Source: Elgaria multicarinata webbii (lineage: Eukaryota > Chordata > Lepidosauria > Squamata > Anguidae). From it: a DNA stretch of 64,000 nt. Below, in pieces: positions 55,728 to 64,000 of the stretch. Position 1 is the stretch's first letter, and each line of letters begins with the position of its first letter. The stretch is taken from NCBI RefSeq assembly GCF_023053635.1, contig NC_086192.1, positions 10,155,001-10,219,000 of the forward strand. The letters run 5' to 3'. The notes under the pieces are model-generated. The model was not told the origin of the DNA, searched no databases, and worked only from the letters and a program-made list of their open reading frames with translations. A program made the position numbers and the translations under genes.

Positions 55728-56780
55728 GTAAGCCTATGCGCATGCGTCTTGAAGGAGAGACGGCTGTTAAAGGGGAGGGGGGAATTTTGTGGGGTGAAAG
55801 AAAATAAATAAAAAATAAAATTGCACAGGATTTTGAGAATACAATACTCTTGTTAGTAATATGGACCGTGGGATATAAACACTGGCATAACATATCTATT
55901 AACTTGAATTATTAGGATATATGGATTATTATTATTAGCTTCATTATTTGGTAAGTAACAGATGCTTTAGTAATTTTATTTATTATTATCTTTATGTACA
56001 GTACCATGTACACTGATGGTGCTATATAAATAAATAATAATAATATATCCTGCAAGGAACCCAAAAGTCACCTAGTAAACTTCATGGCTGAGTGGGGATT
56101 GATATTAGTCTAGCATCTTGAATTATATTTAGCCATTAATAGATGCTTTATTAATCTGTATTAATAAAAGCATTGGCCAGTTGCAATGTTTAATCAATAT
56201 TTAATCAATATTAGACCCTTAAGTATTATTCATAGGATAAAATATTGGAACGCTATATTTATTACTGTCGTTAGTTATGATTTTTGGTCAGTATTTGATC
56301 CTTAAATATCGATAATGGGCTAATGTATTAGAATACTATCTTTGCTACTGTTAATAGTGATATCAGGTCAATATGACACATTTTATTGGTTCATATTAGT
56401 CAAGTTATCATACCAATATTTTAGCCTGTTGTTATTAGTTTTCATATTTAGTCACACAGTGCAATCCTATGCATGCTTACTCAGAAGTAAGTCCCATTGA
56501 GGTCAATGATGCTTGTGCCCCAGTAAATGTATTTAGGATTGAAGCCTTCTTAGTGATGATATGCTAAAATATTAAGATATTGTCTTTATAACTTTGGTAG
56601 ACTTATAGTAAGACTGATCGAGCCTACATGGATTCAATGGTATTTACACATGGAAAAGTATACATTGGATTGCAACTTAAAAATACTGCCTGATACATGT
56701 TTAGTCAAAAGTGAGCCCCGATAAGTCAAATGCAGCTTCCTCCCAGACAAGTGAGGTTAAGATTGCAAGTTAAATCAGTG
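55728..56780 (+). other. TUBD1 intron 1, 5' part
   Basis: Very AT-rich, with many TATTATT and AATATTAG words. It includes an L2-like tail near 55975-56045, a short SINE-like piece near 56050-56100 and a further old piece near 56460-56545 (GCAATCCTATGCATGCTTAC). Confidence 0.45.
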
Positions 56781-56784
56781 ACCA

Positions 56785-57364
56785 CACTTAAAATATTTGG
56801 TACAGTTCTGGTCACCACACCTAAAGAGATGGTAGAGCTGGAAAAAGTGCAGAAAAGGATAACTAGAGCATCAGCTGGGATTGTTTAGCTTGGAGAAAAG
56901 GAGGCAGAGGGGAGACATGATAGAGGTGGACAAAATGATGCATGGTGTTGAGAAGGAGACATTTTTCTCCCTCCCCCATAATACTAGAACCCTACAGGGG
57001 TCATCTCATGAAGCTGATGGGTGAGAGAATCCAGACAGATAAAACAAATACTTCTTCACACAGCGCACGTTAAACTATGGAATTCACTATGACATGATGG
57101 ACACCAATTTAGATGTCTTTAAAAGCAGATTGGATAAATTCCTGGAGAAGGCTGTCATTGCCCTTTTGACAATGTACTTCCTCCAGTATCAGAGGCAGTA
57201 AGCCTATATTCACCAGTTTGCTGGGGAACATGGGTGGGAGGGTGCAGTTGCACCGTGTCCCGCTTGTGGGTTCCTGGTCCACAGTGGATTTGACACTGTG
57301 TGAACAGAGCCCTGGACTAGGCGGACCTTTGATTTGATCCAGCAGGGCTCTTCTAACGTTCTTA
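56785..57364 (+). mobile_element. CR1-like LINE 3' end ending 20 bp before the first TUBD1 coding exon
   Basis: The 3' region words GGGGAGACATGATAGAGGTG, ATTCCTGGAGAAGGC, GGGGAACATGGGTGGGAGGG and the end TTTGATCCAGCAGGG then GTTCTTA at 57358-57364. The exon acceptor AG is at 57382-57383. Confidence 0.85.
57353..57357 (+). promoter_or_regulatory. Predicted splice branch site inside the LINE end
   Basis: CTAAC matches the branch consensus, with the A at 57356, 27 bases before the acceptor AG. The bases belong to the LINE 3' terminus. Confidence 0.5.
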
Positions 57365-57383
57365 ATTTGTTTTTGGTTTTCAG

Positions 57384-57571
57384 ACTAAAGCAGGTAGAAA
57401 TGTCTATTATCACAATACAACTCGGTCAGTGCGGTAATCAGATTGGTCGCGAAGTGTTTGATGCCATCTGCGCGGATCTTCACAGCGGGCACGGACTGTG
57501 TTCCAGGAAGGAAAATGAGTCTTACATAGCAGCCTGCAAAGAACGGTTCTTTACTGAGGAGAAATCTGGAG
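57384..57571 (+). CDS. TUBD1: TUBD1 first coding exon
   Basis: The ATG at 57400 follows a 16-base UTR stretch. It encodes residues 1-57 plus one base, including the GQCGNQIG nucleotide-contact motif. The acceptor is GGTTTTCAG and the donor TGGAG|GTATTA. The upstream frame remains open but is LINE-derived intron. Confidence 0.95.
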
Positions 57572-60500
57572 GTATTATATTGAGGGATATAAATATTTCT
57601 CACCATCTCCCCCACATACCCACCCCGAATCAAGACAGCAAATCAACAACCAGAGAAGTTAACTTTTGGCGTGTAGAATAATCGGATTTCACAAAATGGC
57701 AGGGTGTTTGTCCGGATCAAAGGATATCCTTGTTGGCGTTCAACACTCTTTATTTTTGGAAGCCTAGAAGAAGGTCCTCCTCCGGGTGCCTACTCCGAGA
57801 GAGGCTCGGAGTGTGGCAACGAGGGACAGAGCCTTTTCGGTGGTGGCCCCCAGACTATGGAATGATCTCCCTGACGAGGCTCGCCTGGCGCCAACGCTGC
57901 TATCTTTCCGGCGCCAGGTTAAGACTTTCCTCTTTGCCCAGGCATATGGCGGCACATCTTAATCACCCACATGTTTAGTTTTTTAACGGTTTTAATGCTT
58001 TATGTGTATATGTTCTGTGTTTTAGAGTTTTAAATTTTGTATACTTGTTTTTATCTCAATTTTAGAATTTCTGTAAACCGCCCAGAGAGCCCTGGCTATG
58101 GGAGCGGTATATAAGTCTAATAAGAGCAATTCTTATCTAAAGTGGAACACTGGGGAAAACTAGCCTCTAAAACAAGGATGGGTAACCTTTTTCCTCTGAA
58201 GGCTGTCAGAGGTTGAATGACAGTAGTATGTCGGGGGGGGGCACTGACGGCATGTGCCCCCCCAATACATTCTCTGTCTCGCACACATACGCACATGTTT
58301 TGCATGCCAAACGTCTCCAGTTCGATTCCTGACATCTCCAGGTAAAGCTGGAGAAAAAACTTGCTTGAAACTCTGGACAATCACTTCTGGTCAATTTAGG
58401 CCATGCTGAGGGACTTGAACAAATAGTCTGACTCAGTATTGAGCAGCTTCCTGGGTTCCTTAACCCTGGGGCTGCGTGCAATGAATTGGGAAGGGTTGCA
58501 CATTTTTTTATGCTCACCACCGATTGTCTCGCAAAGGTGCACAGAGAAGAGATGCGAGATTCCTAGTAAAAAGCAGAGGTAGCCATATTATCCAGAAGCA
58601 AAACTCCCGACACCCATATTAGTGTCATGCCTTTATTAGGCCAAACGAAAGATCGCAAAAAATGTGCACGCTTTCCAGATCTACAGATCTCTTCATCTTG
58701 CCTGGTGAAGAGATCTGGAGATCTCAGAAACTTGCACGTTTTGCATGTGCGCAGTCTTTTGGTTGACTTAATAAAAGCATGGCACTCATGTGGGTTTTGG
58801 ATGAGTCCCAATTTTGTACCCATGGCCACAAGGCGACTGATACCTGTGGCATTCCCAAAAAAGAGCCACGTAACTAACCAATCAATTCTAGGCATGGCTA
58901 CTGAGAAGGAAATTCTACTGAGTTCCGTGGCGCTTACTCCCTAGTAACACGGGATATTGATACAGCCCAAGCAACTTATCTCATTGCTGAGCAATAGCTA
59001 ATGCTACTTAACATGTTTCAGGAAAACGATTCCTCCAGTTCTTACAGCATATACTATAATATTTGAGGGGAGAATACATGCATGTGTTACATGGGAAATA
59101 CACACGCAGGAACATTGCAAAGTTGTGGCTTCTGGGCGCAGTAAATAAAAAACGGAGTTCATCGCCATCTGTTTTAAGTAAACGCCTTTGACATTTTTGT
59201 CTGTTTTCGTCAGGAAAGCACACTGGCAGATTTGGACATCTTTTATCATGCTTCTTACTTTCTTTTACTCTTTTTAAGCGTAATACGTCATTTGGCTTTT
59301 ATTTTCTTCCTCTTCAGTTCCAGCTGCTCGGGCCATTCTTGTCGACATGGAACCCAAAGTGATCAGCCAGAGTTTATCCATGGCGTCAAGGTCTGGTAGC
59401 TGGAAATACGACCACAAGTCTCAATTCTGTCAAAAGCAAGGATCCGGAAACAACTGGGCTAACGGGTATGCGTGATTTCTTCGATCAACGCGGGCAAAGA
59501 AATTGATATTTTTATTTCTGAGATTAATACCCCACCAGCTACGAAGAACTTCAAGCTGACGTAGAGTTAAACAGAAGCTTTTGTTCAGATATGCCAAACT
59601 ATGGTTTGTGGTAACCGGAGTTTAGAATCCAAACCGTGGTTTGAACGTTCCAGCATACCAGTAAACCGTGGGTTTGTCTGGTTTATTTTCTCATCTTCTC
59701 AGTACTCGGTTCTCTGTGCAACAGCCTCCGGAAGCAGAACAAACAGCAAAACTATACTTTAACATCCCTCCAAATCGCATAGTCTGAAAACCCATGTCAG
59801 ACTATGTTTTCTAGTTCTGGTTGGCCAGTTGATCAGATATTACAGTTTGTGAATTCTGACATTCCTATACACACTTACTTGAGAGTAAGGCCCAATGAAC
59901 TTTTTTAAAAGCCTGCCCTGAAGTCTCAGCCCCATGGATTAAAATTTGCCTCAGTAATTAAGGGTGCAATCCTATGCCTGTTCAGACGGAAACAAAGTCC
60001 TACAACTCCCAGCATTCCCTAGCCAGGCTGGGGGATGCTGGGAGTTGTAGGACTTTGTTTCCGTCTAAGCAGCCATACGATTGCGCTTTTTGTAACATTT
60101 TGCGTTCTTTTGTGACGGTACTGAAGGAAAAACATAGCTTCCTTCTAAGTGTGAGATTACTTACAATTTCATAAACCATCAGCCCTCGTTTACTGTTAGA
60201 AGGAATAATGCAATTGTTAGTATTTCCCCCCGATTTGTGCCACAGTTACTGCGTTCATGGGCCCAAGCACCAAGAAGCGATCATGAACCTGGTCCAAAAG
60301 GAGGCTGAGAAATGCGACCGACTGAGTGGATTTCTGACCGTCATGAGTATGGCCGGTGGGACAGGCTCAGGCCTGGGGGCGTTTGTGACGGCGGGCCTGA
60401 GAGACGCCTACCCAACCTCATTCCTGCTAAATGACGTGATTTGGCCCTACGGAACTGGAGAGGTGAGCGTCACGGCTCTGTGATGGTGGCGATTGAACCT

Positions 60501-62800
60501 GGTACTTTCTCAATTCAAAGCATGTTTTCTTATATTGAACTATGGACAGCCCCACCCCACCCCTGTTGGTGAATAGGAATGTAGAGTGAAGGCACCCAAG
60601 TTGCATCGTTACGTTGTAATCTTCCAGGACCTTCTGTATGCAAAGCATGTACTCTTACATTGGACTATAGATGGAGAAGTTAGGGACTATCTATTGGTGA
60701 ATAGGAACATTGAGTGAAGCCATCTGCGACGGCACTGACCTTATACAGACGGCCTTGCCTACCACACCCTTCTCAAGCCAAGCGCTACCTCTTGAAAAGC
60801 CCGAAGAAAGGGTAAAAACAACACAACCTCTCCCCTATATGTGAGGGAACAAGGTAAAGGGTTTTGGCAAATAGGTTCTATTACTGAGGTACAGAACAGC
60901 AGGTGTATTTTTAGATGTTTTTACACTGTGTAATATAGCAGGTAATCACTCCGAGCTGACACGTGGTTTGTGGTAACAAAACACAAAGTAAAGTTTATTG
61001 AAATTTAACACATCTTTAGTATTTCAATTTGGATCAAACCTGCATATTTTTATATTCAAAATAACAATCCCAAGTCCCTTAAAGTTCTCACTCCTCACTC
61101 CAAACACTCTCACGAAGCACAAGCTAGACGAAAACTCCCAGACTAAAACCAAATCTCCCACCACACAAACAAAACTCCCCACTCAATCCCCTCAGCCAAC
61201 CTATTTAGACTCCTCCCTCTTCCTCTCTCACTGCATCACTAGCCACACCCACTCAGTCAAACATTCCGCATTTGCTAGGCATACAAACCGCAGACATACC
61301 TAAGGGACAGAAAGGTGGGTATCGCTACACCATCCAAGCTGCATTCTCCCATTTCAGCCTTCTAGGTCCTTCCGGAAACAAATAATGTGCTCTACCACTA
61401 GCAGTGGTCTCTCCCCTCTGGTGAGATTACCTTCATGAAGAAAATGTAGAACTCTAGAACTTAGCCACACCTCGAATTTTTTCCCCTTTCCAGGTTATCG
61501 TCCAAAACTACAACTCGGTCCTGACTCTCTCGCACCTGTACCAGTCCTCCGACGCCCTCCTGGTTCACGAGAACGACGCCCTCCACAAAATCTGTTCGCA
61601 GCTCATGAAAATCAAACAGATCTCTTTCCGGGATGTAAATCGCGTCATCGCCCATCAGCTGGGGAGCGTCTTCCAGCCGGCTTACTCCTCTGAAGGGGCC
61701 ACTCAGTACAGCAGAAGTCCCCTAGGTACCTGGTGCGAACTCCAGTACTTTGCTGCTGTTCTCATCATCATTATTATTATTATTATTATTAGTAGTAGTA
61801 GTAGTAGTATCCCGCCTTTTGCCCAATGCTGGGCCTCAAGGCGGCCTTACAAAGTTTAAAATATACATGTGGGGGGGAGGGAAACAAAACCATAAACAAT
61901 TAAAAAATACACAACAGAATTATAAGACATTAACATAGATGGAGGGCCGGATTATTCTCCAATAATTTTGTTCAAGGCCTGCTTGAACAAAAAAGTTTTA
62001 GCCTGCTTCCGAAAGCCCATCAAGGAGGGAGCCAGCCTAGCTTCCCCGGGAAGAGAGTTCCAGAGCACGGGAGCAGCCACCGAGAAGGCCCTCTCCCGTG
62101 TTCCCACCAAGCGTGCCTGTGAAGAAGGTGGGACTGAAAGAAGGGCTTCTCTAGAAGATCTCAAAGCACGGGCAGGCTCATACAGGAGAATACGTTCTTT
62201 CAAATAACCTGGACCTGAACCATATAGGGCTTTATAGGTCATAACCAGCACTTTGAATTGTGCCCGGAAACAGACCGGAAGCCAGTGGAGCTGTTTTAAC
62301 AGGGGAGTTGTGTGCTCCCTGTAACCAGCTCCGGTCAACAATCTGGCTGCAGCTCTTTGAACCAGCTAGAGTTTCCGAACACTCTTCAAAGGCAGCCCCA
62401 CGTAAAGCGCGTTACAGTAATCCAATCGGGATGTAACTAAGGCATGTGTCACCCTTCTCTTGATACCTTCAGCTTAAAGCAGCCTTGCAAAGTAGTTTAT
62501 TTAAGTTACTGGTCCACAAGCTTTCTCATCAGTCTTCTTGCCCATGTAAACTTCCGTTAGTCATTTCTGGCCTAGGAAACACGCACGTGTAAGATTGCAC
62601 AGTTCTTTTTCATTCCCGTTTTCTTTCTCTTTCAGGGGATCTCATGGAAGCTTTAGTCCCCCACCCCGAGTTCAAGATGTTGGGTCTGCGGAATATTCCT
62701 CAAATGTCCGAAAATTCCCTTGCCTACAGCACCTTTGTGTGGCCCGGGCTTCTGAAACACCTGAGGCAGATGCTCATTGCAAATGCTAAAATGGAGGAAG
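57400..62800 (+). CDS. TUBD1: TUBD1: delta-tubulin, 5' part (first 311 residues; 3' end beyond window)
   Basis: Joined exons: 57400-57571 (exon starts 57384), 59318-59465, 60246-60462, 61494-61725, 62636-62800, with all phases continuous. Delta-tubulin is a non-canonical tubulin needed for triplet microtubules of centrioles and basal bodies. The frame starts [20 protein letters not shown] and carries the nucleotide-binding signature AGGTGSG at residues 143-149, with the Ala of delta-tubulins in place of the first Gly. The sequence follows human TUBD1 throughout ([43 protein letters not shown]). About 140 C-terminal residues lie past 64000. The gene diverges from RPS6KB1, as in human. Confidence 0.96.
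57765..58125 (+). mobile_element. L2-like LINE 3' end
   Basis: GAAGGTCCTCCTCCGGGTGC, GGAATGATCTCCCTGACGAG and a tail ending ACCGCCCAGAGAGC then CGGTATATAAGTC. It is close to the copy at 31755. Confidence 0.85.
58280..58465 (+). repeat. tRNA-derived SINE
   Basis: GTTTTGCATGCCAAACGTC, B-box-like AGTTCGATTCC, CATCTCCAGGTAAAGCTGG, and the end CAGTATTGAGCAGCTTCCTG. Confidence 0.8.
58560..58800. repeat. Unclassified repeat-like block with inner hairpin
   Basis: AGATCTACAGATCTCTTCA and TGAAGAGATCTGGAGATCT form an inverted pair at about 58677-58725 around TCTTGCCTGG. The family is not recognised. Confidence 0.4.
58801..59317 (+). other. TUBD1 intron before the second coding exon, unassigned
   Basis: No repeat or coding signal. 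It ends in the acceptor pyrimidine tract. Confidence 0.45.
59318..59465 (+). CDS. TUBD1: TUBD1 second coding exon
   Basis: Residues 58-106 plus two bases, with acceptor CTTCAG and donor AACGG|GTATGC. It encodes [16 protein letters not shown] and [10 protein letters not shown], the tubulin T3/T4 region. Confidence 0.95.
59955..60090. mobile_element. Palindromic MITE, best-preserved copy
   Basis: TTAA precedes GGGTGCAATCCTATGCCTG. The arms GACGGAAACAAAGTCCTACA and TGTAGGACTTTGTTTCCGTC are exact complements over at least 20 bases, around CCAGCATTCCCTAGCC. Confidence 0.88.
60246..60462 (+). CDS. TUBD1: TUBD1 third coding exon (tubulin signature)
   Basis: Residues 107-179, with acceptor TGCCACAG and donor GAGAG|GTGAGC. 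It contains [15 protein letters not shown] and [11 protein letters not shown]. Confidence 0.96.
60463..61493 (+). other. TUBD1 intron, unassigned
   Basis: Contains two SINE-like remnants (60515-60570 and 60620-60670, both with CAAAGCATG) and a C-rich stretch at 61070-61250. None could be classified. Confidence 0.4.
61494..61725 (+). CDS. TUBD1: TUBD1 fourth coding exon
   Basis: Residues 180-256 plus one base, with acceptor TTTCCAG and donor CCTAG|GTACCT. It encodes [20 protein letters not shown] and [16 protein letters not shown] tail begins about 45 bases after the donor. Confidence 0.95.
61765..62460 (-). mobile_element. L2-like LINE 3' end, longest copy
   Basis: On minus: [20 protein letters not shown], then [20 protein letters not shown] and a 3' UTR that ends in GGGCCCAGCATTGGG and the (TAA)n run at 61768-61790. 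It begins about 40 bases after a TUBD1 donor. Confidence 0.9.
62636..62800 (+). CDS. TUBD1: TUBD1 fifth coding exon
   Basis: Residues 257-311 plus one base, with acceptor TCTTTCAG and donor GGAAG|GTAAGG. It encodes [20 protein letters not shown] and [17 protein letters not shown]. Confidence 0.95.
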
Positions 62801-63078
62801 GTAAGGGCTGCAGGTGTACCTGGAGCAGGGCCTCCGATGACGAACAGAGCGTGCATTGGGGGCGCGTACGGAAGAAGATGGGGGTTAATATGATCTGGTC
62901 TTGACTAAAATTCGGCAGGGTTCTGTGTTAAGCTGGGTTCTGGTTCTTTCGGTTATCGGGATGAAACAAGCCACTTGTGCAGAAAGATGACAGTTTGAGA
63001 GAAAATGGATGCAGAATATATACATGCAAAGAGAGTTCGCACCTTCTTCCAGCTAATCAAGCTTTCATAGCTGGGTGT

Positions 63079-63535
63079 CCATAGAATCATAGAATAGTAG
63101 AGTTGGAAGGGACCTATAATGCCATCGAGTCCAACCCTCCGCTCAGTGCAGGAATCCACCCTAAAGCATCCCTGACAGAGGGTTGTCCAGCTGCCTCTTG
63201 AAGGCCTCTAGTGTGGGAGAGCCCACAACCTCCCTAGGTCATTGGTTCCATTGTCGTACTGCTCTAACAGTAAGGAAATTTTTCCTGATGTCCAGCATCT
63301 GGCTTCCTGTCACTTGAGCCCATTATTCCGTGTCCTGCACTCTGGGATGATCGAGAAGAGATCCTGGCCCTCCTCTGTGCGACAACCTTTCAAGTATTTG
63401 AAGAGTGCTGTCATGTCTCCCCTCAATCTTCTCTTCTCCAGGCTAAACATGCCCAGTTGTTTAAGTCTTTCTTCATAGGGCTTTGTTTCCAGACCCCTGA
63501 TCATCCTGGTTGCCCTCCTCTGAACACACTCCGTC
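63079..63535 (-). mobile_element. CR1 LINE 3' end
   Basis: Reverse complement of the 2395 and 35530 copies: AGAATCATAGAATAGTAGAG at the 3' end, then the RT codons [20 protein letters not shown]. Confidence 0.9.
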
Positions 63536-64000
63536 TATCAGGGGACCCACGATAGACGGAAGCCATCCCTTTGAGCCACAACAGGTTCTGCAGGCCGGTT
63601 GCGTAGTACCTCCTGAAGCGAGGCCAAAAGCATGAAGCCTGTGGATTGGATCTTATAGGCTCCTCTGCTAGATGCCTGCTTCCCTCCCTCCCTCCCAGGA
63701 TCTGACAGGCGGCAACCCTCCCCTCTCTCTGAAGAAGCAGGGGGAGCTCACTCTCACGGGTTTCCAAAACATCTCAGCTTGGGAAACTAATTGCCTTTCT
63801 AGTGCCTGGTTAGGAGTGAAAACCTCTCAGCTTATCTTGAGACAAGACTCTATGAGAAAAGGATGGCATAACTATGAGAAGCCCATCCAGGGAATGTGGC
63901 CTGCTAAAATCTACTCGCTGTGTTAGGCTACACAGGTCTCTTAGCCAGCATTTGGAACTCTGTGAAATCCATATTTCTACTCACTAACAAACACTCTACC
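63536..64000 (+). other. TUBD1 intron, right edge, unassigned
   Basis: No further TUBD1 exon could be supported. The sequence does not continue the delta-tubulin frame. Confidence 0.45.

Noticed and set aside
61952-62341. 129-residue minus-strand frame as a host gene
   Set aside because: [13 protein letters not shown] and [15 protein letters not shown] are typical of the end of L2-like LINE ORFs. Related copies occur at 47895, 31755 and 33535.
63700-63800. Possible next TUBD1 exon after CCTCCCAG (GSDRRQPSPLS against human GIDRHVWPPLS)
   Set aside because: Only a few residues agree, the frame soon stops, and no donor fits. It is probably chance.

Overview
The window looks like nuclear DNA of a vertebrate, most likely a squamate reptile. 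The genes have long introns. They sit in a dense layer of L2-like and CR1-like LINE 3' ends, MIR-like and other tRNA-derived SINEs, short palindromic DNA elements, hAT-like elements and AAT/GA/CA microsatellites. This repeat mix is what lizard genomes show. The call is by pattern recognition, not a database search.

Three host genes account for all the convincing coding sequence. Going left to right they are RNFT1 (+, 9 exons, 7560-24159, 404 residues), RPS6KB1 (-, 15 exons, 54573 down to 30694, 502 residues) and TUBD1 (+, 5 coding exons seen, 57400-62800, about 311 of roughly 450 residues, then off the right edge). RNFT1 and RPS6KB1 converge tail to tail. RPS6KB1 and TUBD1 diverge from one CpG/NRF1-type promoter region. 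I recall the same order and orientation from human 17q23 (TUBD1, RPS6KB1, RNFT1). Every splice junction given was read from the sequence as AG/GT with phase continuity, and the products were compared with the human proteins from memory.

Layout: 1-7300 is repeat-rich intergenic DNA upstream of RNFT1, ending in a 284-bp tandem duplication and a long AAT microsatellite. 7310-7640 is the RNFT1 CpG island, with an RFX-type X-box and a uORF whose stop overlaps the main start codon. 7586-24024 holds the RNFT1 introns, which contain a multi-level nest of repeats and a 34-bp minisatellite. 24160-30693 holds the two facing 3' UTRs. 30694-54573 is RPS6KB1, with a triplicated CR1 segment, two hAT-like elements and a CT-repeat beside the exon 11 acceptor. 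54574-55730 is the divergent promoter, apparently interrupted by a foldback element. 55730-64000 is TUBD1, whose first coding exon follows a LINE 3' end so closely that the likely branch site is LINE-derived.

The genes do not form a pathway. RNFT1 is an ER-membrane RING E3 ligase, S6K1 is the mTORC1 effector kinase, and delta-tubulin serves centrioles and axonemes. I see no bacterial-type system, CRISPR array, recognisable retroviral gene set or clearly new coding system. The unusual content is regulatory and repeat architecture.
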